64,000 nt of DNA from Candidatus Zixiibacteriota bacterium (GTDB lineage: Bacteria > Zixibacteria > MSB-5A5 > GN15 > JACZUZ01), in the NCBI GenBank assembly GCA_024280835.1, contig JAJRPJ010000012.1, positions 248,001 to 312,000 on the forward strand, given 5' to 3'. A model generated the notes under the pieces. The model ran no database searches. It saw only the letters and a program-made list of their open reading frames with translations, and was not told the origin of the DNA. How positions within the stretch are numbered: the first letter of the stretch is position 1; the number at the start of each line of letters is the position of its first letter. Below are positions 9,326 through 18,626 of the stretch, piece after piece. The position numbers and the translations under genes were made by a program.

Positions 9326-10390
9326 ATGCCCCAAGACCCATCACAAACTCAAGGACCAACACTTTCCACTGCGCAGAAACTCTCCTACAGCGCCATTGTC
9401 TTTGTTTTTCTTTTGGCGCTAATCGAGTTTGCGCTACGCATATCGTCACTTCAATTTTATCAAGAAAATTCATTCTTCCCCCAAAACCGAGACATCAACT
9501 TCACCAATATCTACAGCAAAGACCACAATCTTTTCTGGCGACTAAAAAGCTCAATTTCGACAAATTCAGAACTATTCAGCGCCATCCAATATCAAACAAA
9601 CTCTCTCGGATTTCGTGGAGCGGACTTTCCAGAGAAGGGCTCCAAGACTCGTATCCTCGCCTTGGGAAATTCATGTACTTTTGGCTGGGGGGTCGCACAA
9701 AACAGTATCTACACCTCAGAGCTACAAAATCTCCAACCAGCAACTGAGGTTCTAAATTGCGGCACACCAGGTTATTCAAGCCTACAAGGCAAAAGACTAC
9801 TAGCCGAAATCGCGTCAAAATTAAAGCCAGATATTCTGCTAATTATGTTCGGATGGAATGACCATTGGCCAGCGGGACAGGGCATCACCGACAAAGAACA
9901 ACAATTCCCACCGCAAATTGCCCTTGATATACAAAATGCGCTTTCGTCCCTTTCAATCTACAAAGCTCTTCGTCAGTTCTCTCTAATTGCCGCAGGTGGA
10001 GACTCCAAAACCAGTAGCATGGATCAACTCAGCGGCCAACGCCGTGTCCCTTTGATGGATTTCAGAGACAATCTTCGGGAGATTATCAATTACTGTCGTC
10101 AAAACAAGATTACTCCAGTTCTGCTCTCCCCACCAATTGCTTCACTAGCGAACTATTTTTCAGGGAAATCTATTTCTGCATTCCACGACTTACACCACTC
10201 CTACCAAACTGCCATCTTAGAAATCGGAGCCCATGAATCGGTGGCAGTCATCGACTTGCAAACTCCTTTCGACCAACACAATGACCTCTTTGACGACGCC
10301 TACGCCGACGCCATCCATTTCAACGCAGCTGGCCACCTGCTTGTCGCCCAACAAATCTCACCAATAATTGATTCCTTGCTGAGAAACTAA
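9326..10390 (+). CDS. SGNH/GDSL hydrolase family membrane-anchored protein
   Basis: The protein has 354 residues. An N-terminal membrane helix (about residues 15-38, LSYSAIVFVFLLALIEFAL) anchors it. The SGNH blocks follow: block I with the nucleophile serine in LALGNSCTFGWGV (about 110-122), a block II-like GYSSLQG glycine region, the block III asparagine in MFGWNDHW (about 173-180), and the block V Asp/His pair in DAIHFNAAGHLLVAQ (about 330-344). This predicts an esterase or O-acyl-transfer-related hydrolase facing the periplasm. The pairing with the DUF5989 microprotein suggests modification of an exported glycan, but the substrate is unknown. The ATG at 9326 is 36 bases past the microprotein stop, so the two are probably co-transcribed. 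Confidence 0.88.
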   Translation: MPQDPSQTQGPTLSTAQKLSYSAIVFVFLLALIEFALRISSLQFYQENSFFPQNRDINFTNIYSKDHNLFWRLKSSISTNSELFSAIQYQTNSLGFRGADFPEKGSKTRILALGNSCTFGWGVAQNSIYTSELQNLQPATEVLNCGTPGYSSLQGKRLLAEIASKLKPDILLIMFGWNDHWPAGQGITDKEQQFPPQIALDIQNALSSLSIYKALRQFSLIAAGGDSKTSSMDQLSGQRRVPLMDFRDNLREIINYCRQNKITPVLLSPPIASLANYFSGKSISAFHDLHHSYQTAILEIGAHESVAVIDLQTPFDQHNDLFDDAYADAIHFNAAGHLLVAQQISPIIDSLLRN

Positions 10391-10508
10391 AACTCCCACA
10401 TGGCAGTTGTCTTAGTTTAGATGTGTTAGTTGAAATATGACTTAGATTCGGCTAACTTGTCCTTGCGAGAATCGAAGGACGTATTACAAAGTCAGACAAG
10501 GAACACTG

Positions 10509-11945
10509 ATGACACAGCCAAAGCATTATCCCACACAATTAGCTGGCTCTCCCAAGTCAGACAATACTATTGAAGTCACTTCTCCCTACACTGGCGCCAT
10601 TGTCGGCTCTGTCGAAGGCGCAACTCCTGAGATTCTTGAGCATGCCTTCGCCACCGCAAAAAAAGCCCACAAAGAAATAACCAGCGCTCTGCCCGCCTTC
10701 AAACGCGCTGAGATTCTTGAAAAAACAGCCGACTTGGTTGAAGCCAATCTCGCAGACTATGCCATGACCATCGCTCTCGAGGGCGGGAAACCACTCGCTG
10801 ACGCTGAGATAGAAACACTACGCGCCGTCAACACCCTGCGTTTATCTGCCGAGGCGGCGCTTTCACTCGAAGGCGAATTACCAGTGATGGACCGCTCAGC
10901 CGCTGGAGCCAAGAAAACATCATTTATCATTCGTGAACCCATCGGCGTCATCTCCTCGATCTCAGCATTCAACCATCCGCTAAATCTATCAGCCCATTTG
11001 GTCGGCCCATCATTAGCCCCAGGCAATAGCGTCGTCCTCAAACCAGCATCCGACACTCCCCTCTGCTCAATGAAACTCGGGCAACATTTTCTCGAAGCTG
11101 GCCTTCCGCAAGAAGCATTGAGCATCGTCAATTGCGATCCACCTCTAGCCGAACAATGCGCTACCGACCCAAGAATTAATTTCCTGAACTTCATCGGCTC
11201 AGACAGAGTCGGCTGGTCGCTACGTAGCAAACTCCCAATTGGCGCTCGCATAATGCTTGAACATGGCGGCTCATCACCTGCGATAGTCGAACCCGACACC
11301 AATCTCGAAAAAACCGCCAGCAGTTGTGTCAAAGGCGGCTACTACCACGCAGGCCAAGTCTGTGTCTCCTTACAACGTCTCTTCATCCATGAGAAAATCT
11401 ACGATGAATTCCTAACCCTGTTCGTAGAAAAAGTCAAAGCGCTAAATGTCGGCGACCCAACCCTACCAAAAACCGAAGTCGGACCACTAATCCGTAAATC
11501 TTCAGTTGATAAAACAGCCGAATGGGTAGACGAAGCGCTCAAACTCGGAGCCAAAGCGCTCTGCGGCGCAGAATCCTTAGAGAACAATTGCTATGCGCCA
11601 ACTGTCTTGACTGGTGTCAAAGCCCCAATGAAAATCCATGACCAAGAAATTTTTGGACCTGTTGTTGTAGCTTATAAGTATTCCGACCTCGACAAAATTC
11701 TAGCGGAAGCCAACAATTCACCCTATGCCTTCCAGTCCTCAATCTTCACACAAGACATCGACCGCGCCCTGTATGCAGCCAACGAACTCGACGCCACAGC
11801 AGTGATGATCAATGACCACCCTGCTTTCCGCGTCGACTGGATGCCTTTCGGTGGCCGTAAAGCCTCAGGTGTCGGCATGGGCGGTGTGCGCTATGCCGCC
11901 GAAGAGATGTCACAACTTAAAATCATCAATATCCAGAAACCATAA
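10509..11945 (+). CDS. NAD(P)-dependent aldehyde dehydrogenase (lactaldehyde/glycolaldehyde-type)
   Basis: The protein has 478 residues, the full length of the ALDH superfamily. The cofactor-binding region (NHPLNLSAHLVGPSLAPGNS...VLKPASDTPL) spans about residues 155-190. The general-base glutamate is in LEHGGSSPAIV at about 250. The catalytic cysteine is in HAGQVCVSLQRLF at about 283. The C-terminal oligomerisation and active-site end (MPFGGRKASGVGMGG) is intact. The sequence style (NPYTG-like start TSPYTGAIVGSV, ALPAFKRAEILEKTADLVE) fits the lactaldehyde or glycolaldehyde branch. The next gene is a GlcD-type 2-hydroxy-acid oxidase, which would oxidise the lactate or glycolate formed here. 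That pairing is inference; substrate choice cannot be read from the sequence. The ATG at 10509 follows the purine stretch CAAGGAACACTG. Confidence 0.92.
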   Translation: MTQPKHYPTQLAGSPKSDNTIEVTSPYTGAIVGSVEGATPEILEHAFATAKKAHKEITSALPAFKRAEILEKTADLVEANLADYAMTIALEGGKPLADAEIETLRAVNTLRLSAEAALSLEGELPVMDRSAAGAKKTSFIIREPIGVISSISAFNHPLNLSAHLVGPSLAPGNSVVLKPASDTPLCSMKLGQHFLEAGLPQEALSIVNCDPPLAEQCATDPRINFLNFIGSDRVGWSLRSKLPIGARIMLEHGGSSPAIVEPDTNLEKTASSCVKGGYYHAGQVCVSLQRLFIHEKIYDEFLTLFVEKVKALNVGDPTLPKTEVGPLIRKSSVDKTAEWVDEALKLGAKALCGAESLENNCYAPTVLTGVKAPMKIHDQEIFGPVVVAYKYSDLDKILAEANNSPYAFQSSIFTQDIDRALYAANELDATAVMINDHPAFRVDWMPFGGRKASGVGMGGVRYAAEEMSQLKIINIQKP

Positions 11946-12011
11946 CAGCAGCCATAACACCAATTGCAAAATAGAAATTATACTAGTGAATACTTCTGAT
12001 AAAACTTCTCT

Positions 12012-13415
12012 CTGACCCAAAAGCCTATCAATGAGACAACCATCCTAGCCCTCTGTTCAATTGTCGGCGCTGTTAATGTACTCTGTGATAACAAATCACT
12101 TGAAGATTACTCCCACGATGAAACCGAGGACCTCTCTTTTCCACCGCAAGTAGTCGTCAAACCAAATTCGACCGCGGAAGTCTCTGCGATTATGAAACTC
12201 GCCACCTATGAACAAATCCCAGTCACACCTCGTGGCGCTGGCACTGGTCTTTCAGGTGGGTGCCTTCCTCTCTATGGTGGCATAGCTCTCTCGCTTGAAC
12301 GCATGAATCGCATTCTAGAAATCGACACCAATAATTTCATTTGCGTCACCGAACCAGGTGTAATTGTCCAAACTCTCCAAGAAGCAGTTGAAGAAGAGAA
12401 CTTATTCTACCCAGTCGACCCCGCCAGCCGCGCCAGTTGCCTGATCGGCGGCAATGTCGCCGAGAACTCTGGCGGTCCAAGAGCTGTCAAATATGGTGTC
12501 ACCAAAGACTTCGTACTCGGACTAACTGCAGTCATGCCCGATGGCGAAATAATTAAAACTGGCGGCAAACTCTACAAAGATGTGACAGGCTACAACCTCA
12601 CCCAAACTCTAGTCGGCTCCGAGGGCACACTCGCAATCATCACCGAGATACTTCTAAAACTAATTCCCCTCCCAACTTTGCGACTTGTGCTAATGATTCC
12701 CTTTCCTTCGCTTGAAGCCGCCGCAACCACGGTCTCAATGATAATGCGCGCAAGAATAGAACCCTCAGCGCTAGAGTTTATCGAACGTGACGCAATCATC
12801 GCCTCACGAGAACAACTCGGAACCCACGTCGATTACGATGACGCTGCCGCACACTTAATGATAGAACTAGATGGTGACAATCAGGACCTAATCGACGAAC
12901 GCGCCGAAAAACTCGGAGAAATCGCGCTAGAACACGGAGCGTTAGATGTATTACTAGCCGAGACAAAACAAAAGCAGGAAGAACTCTGGACAATTCGCCG
13001 CTCCCTTAGCGAAGCAGTCAAAAGTCGGTCGGTCTACAAGGAAGAAGACACTGTGGTCCCACGTGACAGAATCCCCGAATTACTGAAGCGCATCAAAGAA
13101 CTTTGCGCGCGTTGGAATATCAGTTCAGTTTGCTATGGCCACGCTGGCGACGGAAACATCCATGTCAACCTTCTCAAGGACGACTTACCAGATGAGATTT
13201 GGAATAACAAACTCGACACCATGATTCGTGAACTCTTTGAAATAGTAGTCGACCTCGGCGGCTCACTAACTGGCGAACACGGCGTAGGCTACTCACAACG
13301 CGAATACATTTCAATCATGAAATCCCCTGTAGAGCTAGCCCTAATGAAACGTATCAAAGACGCCTTCGATCCCCAAGGCCTCCTAAACCCTGGGAAAATT
13401 TTCCCAACGTCATAA
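12012..13415 (+). CDS. FAD-linked oxidase, glycolate/lactate dehydrogenase GlcD type
   Basis: The frame is open from 12003 and reads through the typical N-terminus (ETTILALCSIVGAVNVL..., then DYSHDETEDLSFPPQVVVKP). The true start therefore lies well before the first ATG at 12192. I use the CTG at 12012, giving 467 residues, close to the family length. Seen: the FAD-binding 4 motif PRGAGTGLSGG, AENSGGPRAVKYG, the C-terminal FAD-oxidase domain with CYGHAGDGNIHVNLL, and GEHGVGYSQRE. It oxidises a 2-hydroxy acid such as glycolate or D-lactate. A one-base deletion near 12012 is a plausible alternative explanation: the frame from GTG 11986 ends at a TGA just there, and its peptide (NTSDKTSL) would join smoothly onto this one. 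It probably forms an operon with the preceding ALDH gene. Confidence 0.85.
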   Translation: MTQKPINETTILALCSIVGAVNVLCDNKSLEDYSHDETEDLSFPPQVVVKPNSTAEVSAIMKLATYEQIPVTPRGAGTGLSGGCLPLYGGIALSLERMNRILEIDTNNFICVTEPGVIVQTLQEAVEEENLFYPVDPASRASCLIGGNVAENSGGPRAVKYGVTKDFVLGLTAVMPDGEIIKTGGKLYKDVTGYNLTQTLVGSEGTLAIITEILLKLIPLPTLRLVLMIPFPSLEAAATTVSMIMRARIEPSALEFIERDAIIASREQLGTHVDYDDAAAHLMIELDGDNQDLIDERAEKLGEIALEHGALDVLLAETKQKQEELWTIRRSLSEAVKSRSVYKEEDTVVPRDRIPELLKRIKELCARWNISSVCYGHAGDGNIHVNLLKDDLPDEIWNNKLDTMIRELFEIVVDLGGSLTGEHGVGYSQREYISIMKSPVELALMKRIKDAFDPQGLLNPGKIFPTS

Positions 13416-13451
13416 CAATTGATTCCAATACTAAGATATCGATTTGCATAA

Positions 13452-13479
13452 AAAAAGCCCACCAAACGGCGGGCTTTTT
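13452..13479. terminator. Bidirectional intrinsic terminator between the glcD-like gene and pilT
   Basis: AAAAAGCCC (13452-13460) pairs with GGGCTTTTT (13471-13479), and the stem can extend by CC/GG with one A.C mismatch. A-run and T-run flank it on both sides. It separates two converging genes. Confidence 0.9.
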
Positions 13480-13540
13480 CAGGCAAATAAATCGCAAAAA
13501 AAGAAGCGACTACTTTTTTCGTCTCTTACTAGGTATCACT

Positions 13541-14722
13541 CTACTTCCTCAAAGTCCGCTCACTAGGAGCCATTTGAAGCCCACCATAAGCTGGCAATTT
13601 CGACTGTCCAGCTTGCGCGGTTTCGGCAGGAACACGCTCCAGCGTTGGCCCAGCGCTTTCACCCTCAGGAATTCCCAAAGTCCTACGCACAAGCTCTGGA
13701 TTGTTAGCTTTAGAAACTGCCACATCTGGCTCGATAACACCCTTTTGCGCCAAACGCGCTAATGACTCCTCAAGAGTTATCATTCCAAACTTGCTACCTG
13801 TCACCAAAATATTCTGCAATTGAGCAGACTTAGCCTCGCGAATCATAGCCCGCACAGCGCCAGTGGCAATCATAATCTCATGCGCAGCAACTCGACCGCC
13901 ACCAATTTTCGGCAACAACGCCTGCGAAATCACTCCTTGCAGAGTAATTGACAATTGCATGCGAATCTGCTCCTGCTGATCGGGAGGAAAAACATCGATC
14001 AATCTATCAACTGTCTGAATTGCGCTAGTGGTATGCAATGTCCCAAAAACCAAGTGACCAGTTTCGGCGGCGCTTACAGCCAAAGAAATCGTCTCCAAGT
14101 CGCGCAACTCACCAATCAAAATCACATCAGGATCTTGCCTCAAAGCTCTCTTTAAAGCCGACTGAAAGTTAATCGTGTCGGCGCCAATTTCACGTTGATT
14201 GATATAACACTTCTTATCATTGTGCATAAACTCAATCGGGTCCTCCATCGTCAGGATATGACCCTCTTCAGTCTCATTGACATGATTAATCATCGCCGCG
14301 AGTGTCGTAGATTTTCCCGATCCAGTCGGTCCTGTCACTAACACCAAACCACGTGGCTTCTCAGATAATTCCCTACAAATACTAGGCAATTTCAAATCCG
14401 TGAGCGTCGGAATATCAACTGGAATCTTACGAATAACCAACCCACAAGAACCCCGCTGACGCATCACATTAACACGAAAACGAGCAACTCCCTGAATACC
14501 ATGCCCAATATCCAAATCACCAGTAGCTGAATACTCTTGCCACTGCGGCTCAGTCAATATTTGACGAACAAGAGATTCTGTCTCCTCCCCGTTGAGCTTA
14601 TCATACTGCTCCTGAGGGAACATTTTGCCATCAATCCTAAAACCAGGAGGCGAACCAACCTTGATATGTAAATCCGATGCGCCCTTGCCAGACATCTCTC
14701 GTAGTAAATCGTCCAATATCAT
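13541..14722 (-). CDS. pilT: PilT, type IV pilus retraction ATPase
   Basis: The protein has 393 residues. The N-terminal PAS-like domain ends in the family sequence GKGASDLHI (residues 12-20). Walker A is GPTGSGKSTT (131-140), the Asp box is MEDPIEFMH (159-167), Walker B is DPDVILIGELRD (198-208), and the His box is GHLVFGTLHT. The PilT C-terminal helix motif VRAMIREAKSAQLQN is intact. It powers depolymerisation of type IV pilus fibres in the inner-membrane complex. The length is a little above the usual 345-370 because of a C-terminal tail rich in A, P and Q. No other pilus gene lies in the window. The ATG is preceded by TTGGAGAGAATATAAG, with GGAG about 12 bases away, a rather long spacing. 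Confidence 0.96.
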   Translation of the reverse strand: MILDDLLREMSGKGASDLHIKVGSPPGFRIDGKMFPQEQYDKLNGEETESLVRQILTEPQWQEYSATGDLDIGHGIQGVARFRVNVMRQRGSCGLVIRKIPVDIPTLTDLKLPSICRELSEKPRGLVLVTGPTGSGKSTTLAAMINHVNETEEGHILTMEDPIEFMHNDKKCYINQREIGADTINFQSALKRALRQDPDVILIGELRDLETISLAVSAAETGHLVFGTLHTTSAIQTVDRLIDVFPPDQQEQIRMQLSITLQGVISQALLPKIGGGRVAAHEIMIATGAVRAMIREAKSAQLQNILVTGSKFGMITLEESLARLAQKGVIEPDVAVSKANNPELVRRTLGIPEGESAGPTLERVPAETAQAGQSKLPAYGGLQMAPSERTLRK

Positions 14723-15088
14723 CTTATATTCTCTCCAAAACTCTCAAATAGTTAGCAAAACCCAGTCTATGGGAGTTGTCAGCGCTACTCTGTTGACCGC
14801 CTAGTGAAACCGCCTATACCACTTTTATTATATCGGCGTTATCGTTACAGCGTTTACATTTCAGGACAATTGTTTCCAAAAGGACCCTAACCTTGTTTCA
14901 GAGCGTTATTTATAGTAGATTTATCGAAGTCTGAAGCGATCAGATGTCATTACAAGACAACATTGGCGATGGATCCCATGTTGCTCTTGGTCAACAGACA
15001 TTGGCCGCTAGCGGAGAGTGTTTCATATAGAGACACGCTTCAATATCGTTCCCTCTAGATTCTCACCACAAGAAGATAGGAAAATACC
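14723..15088. other. Divergent intergenic region between pilT and the DUF885 gene
   Basis: These 366 bases separate two genes transcribed away from each other and must contain both promoters. I see AT-rich candidates (TTTTATTATATCGG at about 14823-14836 and TTATTTATAGTAGATTTATC at about 14908-14927) but no convincing spaced promoter pair. No coding frame is supported. Confidence 0.5.
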
Positions 15089-16861
15089 ATGAACCACCGG
15101 AAGCTAACTATTTACTCTGTCGCCCTGAGCCTCATAACCCTCCTCACATTCAACTCATGCGCAGAACGAACCGTCGACAATCAAGCCGAAAAATTACACA
15201 CGCTCTTTGATGAATACTGGGAGTTTCAACTAGAGACATCGCCGACTATGGCAACCAGCATTGGCGACAAACGTTACGACAGCCTACTCTCAGATATTTC
15301 CCCCACAGGCCGCGAAAAACACCGCACCGCCACTCAAAACTTCCTCAACCGTCTCAAAGCTATAGACCAAGACAACCTAAACGCCACCGATCGCGCCAGT
15401 TCTGATATATTAGATATTGAACTCTCACGTTCATTGGAGGGAGACAAATTCAAGAACTACACTATGCCAATTAGCCAACAAAACGGCCCGCAACTATTTC
15501 TGGCGAATCTGACACGAAATATCACCTGGCAAACAGAACTTGATTATGACAACTTCCTCAAACGCATGAACGCATTTCCAGAGTATGTCAATCAAACCAT
15601 CGAAAATATGCGCGAAGGAATTCAACTAGGATTGGTCTCCGCCAAAATCAATATCGAACCCGTCATCCCACAACTAGAATCCTTCACCGTCAAAAACGTC
15701 ACCAAATCCCCCCTCTACCAACCCATAAAAGACAATGCCGCAGAACTCTCAGAAGCAGTAATCAATCGGCTTGCCAGTGAATACAAAGTCGCCATCCAAG
15801 AAAAAGTCATCCCCTCATTTATCAAGCTAAAGTTGTTCCTGAGAGATGAATACTTACCTGTTTGCCGAGATGACTTTGGCGTCTGGTCATTGCCAGACGG
15901 CAAAGAGCGCTATGCCTACTTAATCAAATATCACACAACTCTCCCCCTCACACCCGAAGAAATCACAGCCATGGGCCAAAAGGACTTGGAGCGTATCGGC
16001 AAAGAAATGTCCGCCATCATGGAAAAAGTCGGCTGGGACAAGTCACTAGCTGAGTTCTTTGACTTCTTGCATACCGACAAGCGTTTCTATTACACCGACA
16101 AAGATTCACTACTGGCTGGCTACCGTCGTATACTTGATTCTGTAAAACTGCAAGTCCCGCAAATCTTCGGCATTCTACCACAGGCGGATTGCATTGTCGA
16201 CGAAATGCCGACCTACCAAGCCAAGAGCGCCCCAACCGCGTACTACAATTCACCCGCCGAGGATGGCTCAAGACCTGGACGTTTCACCGCCAATACCTAC
16301 AACCTAAAGTCCCGCCCCAAATATGAAATGGAAGCTCTAACTTATCACGAAGCCATCCCTGGGCACCATCTACAAATCGCCATCCAACAAGAACTCAAAG
16401 GCCTGCCAACATTCCGCAATCACAGCTGGTTTACCGCCTATGGCGAAGGCTGGGCGCTGTATAGTGAGCGCCTGCCCAAAGAACTCGGCTTCTATCAAGA
16501 CCCCTACTCGGACTTTGGACGACTAATCTACGACGCATGGCGCGCCTGTCGTTTGGTAGTGGACTGCGGTTTACATTACTACAAATGGGACAGGCAACAG
16601 GCCATAGACTTCATGAAAGAGCGTTTCGGTGGCACAGATTTGAATATCGAATCTGAAGTCGATCGCTACATCGCATGGCCCGGTCAAGCCCTCGGCTATA
16701 AAATCGGACAACTAAAAATCCTAGAACTTCGGCAAAGAGCGAAAGACGCACTCGGTGACAAGTTCAAACTAAGTGACTTTCATGACCAAATTCTAAACCA
16801 AGGCTCATTGCCTCTTCCAGCTTTGGAGAGAAAAATCAACGAATGGATAGCCAGCCAGTAA
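15089..16861 (+). CDS. DUF885 family lipoprotein, putative metallopeptidase
   Basis: The protein has 590 residues. A lipoprotein signal is present: a hydrophobic stretch from about residue 8 ending in the lipobox TFNSC (Cys about 26). The family signature YHEAIPGHHLQIAIQQEL is at about residues 418-435, with the HExxxH-like zinc motif followed by a second histidine. Other DUF885 blocks are visible: MEALTYHEA just before, TAYGEGWALYSERL after it, and YIAWPGQALGYKIGQLKI near the end. Length agrees with the family (about 580-600). It is probably an exported zinc peptidase or hydrolase anchored to a membrane, with unknown substrate. The ATG follows AAGATAGGAAAATACC, with a GGA about 8 bases upstream. 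Confidence 0.93.
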   Translation: MNHRKLTIYSVALSLITLLTFNSCAERTVDNQAEKLHTLFDEYWEFQLETSPTMATSIGDKRYDSLLSDISPTGREKHRTATQNFLNRLKAIDQDNLNATDRASSDILDIELSRSLEGDKFKNYTMPISQQNGPQLFLANLTRNITWQTELDYDNFLKRMNAFPEYVNQTIENMREGIQLGLVSAKINIEPVIPQLESFTVKNVTKSPLYQPIKDNAAELSEAVINRLASEYKVAIQEKVIPSFIKLKLFLRDEYLPVCRDDFGVWSLPDGKERYAYLIKYHTTLPLTPEEITAMGQKDLERIGKEMSAIMEKVGWDKSLAEFFDFLHTDKRFYYTDKDSLLAGYRRILDSVKLQVPQIFGILPQADCIVDEMPTYQAKSAPTAYYNSPAEDGSRPGRFTANTYNLKSRPKYEMEALTYHEAIPGHHLQIAIQQELKGLPTFRNHSWFTAYGEGWALYSERLPKELGFYQDPYSDFGRLIYDAWRACRLVVDCGLHYYKWDRQQAIDFMKERFGGTDLNIESEVDRYIAWPGQALGYKIGQLKILELRQRAKDALGDKFKLSDFHDQILNQGSLPLPALERKINEWIASQ

Positions 16862-16984
16862 TACTGGCGCTATACCACACTCTTGACAAACGACCTGTCA
16901 GGCCTTATTTTGACAACTGCAAATCCAGCGAGTCCCAAATTAGACTTCGCTACCCAATTGAGTCCATGTTGAAGGAGCATTGAA

Positions 16985-18610
16985 GTGAAAAGTAAAGCAA
17001 TATTAGCAACTGCTACATTAGCAATAATTGCCACTTCTATCATTGGATGCACCGATGATGATAACGCTGGCGCTGGCCCAACTCCCGTTGAACTCTCCGC
17101 TACTGTAACTGCCCCAATCAACAACGCATCGGTTAATGACTTAGTTGAGATTACAGTAGATGCTACTGATGACAAGGGAATCGCGAAAGTCGAGTTCTTT
17201 GTGAATGCTATCAAGATCGGCGAGGATGCCGTTGCGCCGTACACTATTTTCTGGAACGCCAGTAGCTTAACCCATGGTTCGATACATTCGATCTTCGCGG
17301 TCGCTTTTGACACTGACGGTAACAAATTTGGCACAGCGCCGATTCTCTGCACTATCGACACCACTATGAGCGCCCCTCAAAGCGTTACATTGTCTCTTCC
17401 AACAGACATCACAGACTCAAGTCTCACACTAAGTTGGTCTCAAAACACTGACAATGACTTCGCGAGATACACGGTAAGCTGGGGTCTGACCTCAAATCCA
17501 CAGGTAATGACCAACTCGCAAGACATTGTGTCGGCAACCGACACAACTCTAAACATCGCAGAATTACAAGACAATTCACAATACAGTTTCCAAGTAGCGA
17601 CAACTGATATTTTCGGGAATACCCGCAAGAGTGACATTCTACAAGCCCAGACAACAAACGCTGCTCCGCCTCAGCCGACACTATTAGGCGTAGTTCGTCA
17701 AGCCAGCAACATCCAAATAAGCTGGACTACGACACAGATCCATGACTTCCTGAAGTATGAAATTGTAATCTCACTCGACACATTATTTGATTCCAGTGAT
17801 TCCACTCTCATATCTATCAGCGACATTGCCACCAACAATGCGATTATCCCGTTTTCTGATACAGGTGTTTTCACGTTTTTCATAATCCTGCATGATAGCA
17901 CAGGGCTCTCAACTGCCAGTAGCGGATTTATCACCGACCTAAGCAAAGACAATTTTGCATTGCAATTCGATGGAAGCCAATATGCAACGATTCCATACTT
18001 TCCGGCGCTTGATGTCAGAGATGAGTATACATTAGAGGCCTGGATATCCATGAGTTCCGCATCTACATATATGCGAGTAATCGATAAGAGCCCCACCGGC
18101 TCCCCCTGGTTGCAGTACTCACTGATTTGCGACCCCAGCCCTGGCGCCGATCTATGCAACGGCAACGGTCCCGTGCGTTTTCATGCCAACGCTACCGTCC
18201 CACTCAATGAATGGCGCCACGTGTCTCTGACATATGACAATGGAGTAATAATCTACTACATCGATGGCATCGCGGTAGACACAACAATAACTGGAATAAC
18301 TCAGTCGTGTGCATTCAACACCACCCTCAATATCGGGCGTAGAAAAATGTTCAACGAGTTCTACTTCAGAGGCATGATTGACGAAGTGAGAGTTTGGAAT
18401 ACCGTTCGCACTCCAGCCGAGATAGGAGCCAATTACAACAAGCGTCTATCTGGAAGTGAATTCGGGTTAGTTTGCTACTACGACTTCGACGAGGGCTCTG
18501 GTGACGTAATATTCTCACCAGTTGGAGGGAACGGCCATCTCGGAGATGTTAGTGGAGCGGACGCGAAGGACCCAGTTTGGGTGACATCGAATGTGCCAAT
18601 TTCCAATTAG
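16985..18610 (+). CDS. Lipoprotein with Ig-like, fibronectin III and LamG-like domains
   Basis: The protein has 541 residues and starts with GTG at 16985; AAGGAG lies 7 bases upstream and supports this start. The signal is lipoprotein-type (hydrophobic run ending IIGC, Cys 22), followed by a charged linker DDDNAGAGP. Domains in order: a Big/Ig-like domain at about 35-120 (VTAPINNASVNDLVEITVDA...VEFFVN); two fibronectin III-like domains at about 125-310 (LTLSWSQNTDNDFARYTVSW and IQISWTTTQIHDFLKYEI); and a LamG/concanavalin-like domain at about 320-535 (LQFDGSQYATIPYF, TLEAWISM, IDEVRVWNTVRTPAEI, YYDFDEGSGD). This is a typical surface adhesion or glycan-binding layout. No catalytic residues were seen. 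It is likely on the outer face of a membrane. A small beta-barrel gene follows 17 bases later. Confidence 0.87.
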   Translation: MKSKAILATATLAIIATSIIGCTDDDNAGAGPTPVELSATVTAPINNASVNDLVEITVDATDDKGIAKVEFFVNAIKIGEDAVAPYTIFWNASSLTHGSIHSIFAVAFDTDGNKFGTAPILCTIDTTMSAPQSVTLSLPTDITDSSLTLSWSQNTDNDFARYTVSWGLTSNPQVMTNSQDIVSATDTTLNIAELQDNSQYSFQVATTDIFGNTRKSDILQAQTTNAAPPQPTLLGVVRQASNIQISWTTTQIHDFLKYEIVISLDTLFDSSDSTLISISDIATNNAIIPFSDTGVFTFFIILHDSTGLSTASSGFITDLSKDNFALQFDGSQYATIPYFPALDVRDEYTLEAWISMSSASTYMRVIDKSPTGSPWLQYSLICDPSPGADLCNGNGPVRFHANATVPLNEWRHVSLTYDNGVIIYYIDGIAVDTTITGITQSCAFNTTLNIGRRKMFNEFYFRGMIDEVRVWNTVRTPAEIGANYNKRLSGSEFGLVCYYDFDEGSGDVIFSPVGGNGHLGDVSGADAKDPVWVTSNVPISN

Positions 18611-18626
18611 TCCGCTAGACCAATGA

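Noticed and set aside
9187-9747. A 186-residue + strand frame across the DUF5989 and SGNH region
   Set aside because: It overlaps the DUF5989 frame and the SGNH gene in another phase. The accepted frames have family motifs and a strong ribosome site.
12192-13415. GlcD-type gene starting at ATG 12192
   Set aside because: It would remove about 60 residues that match the family N-terminus.
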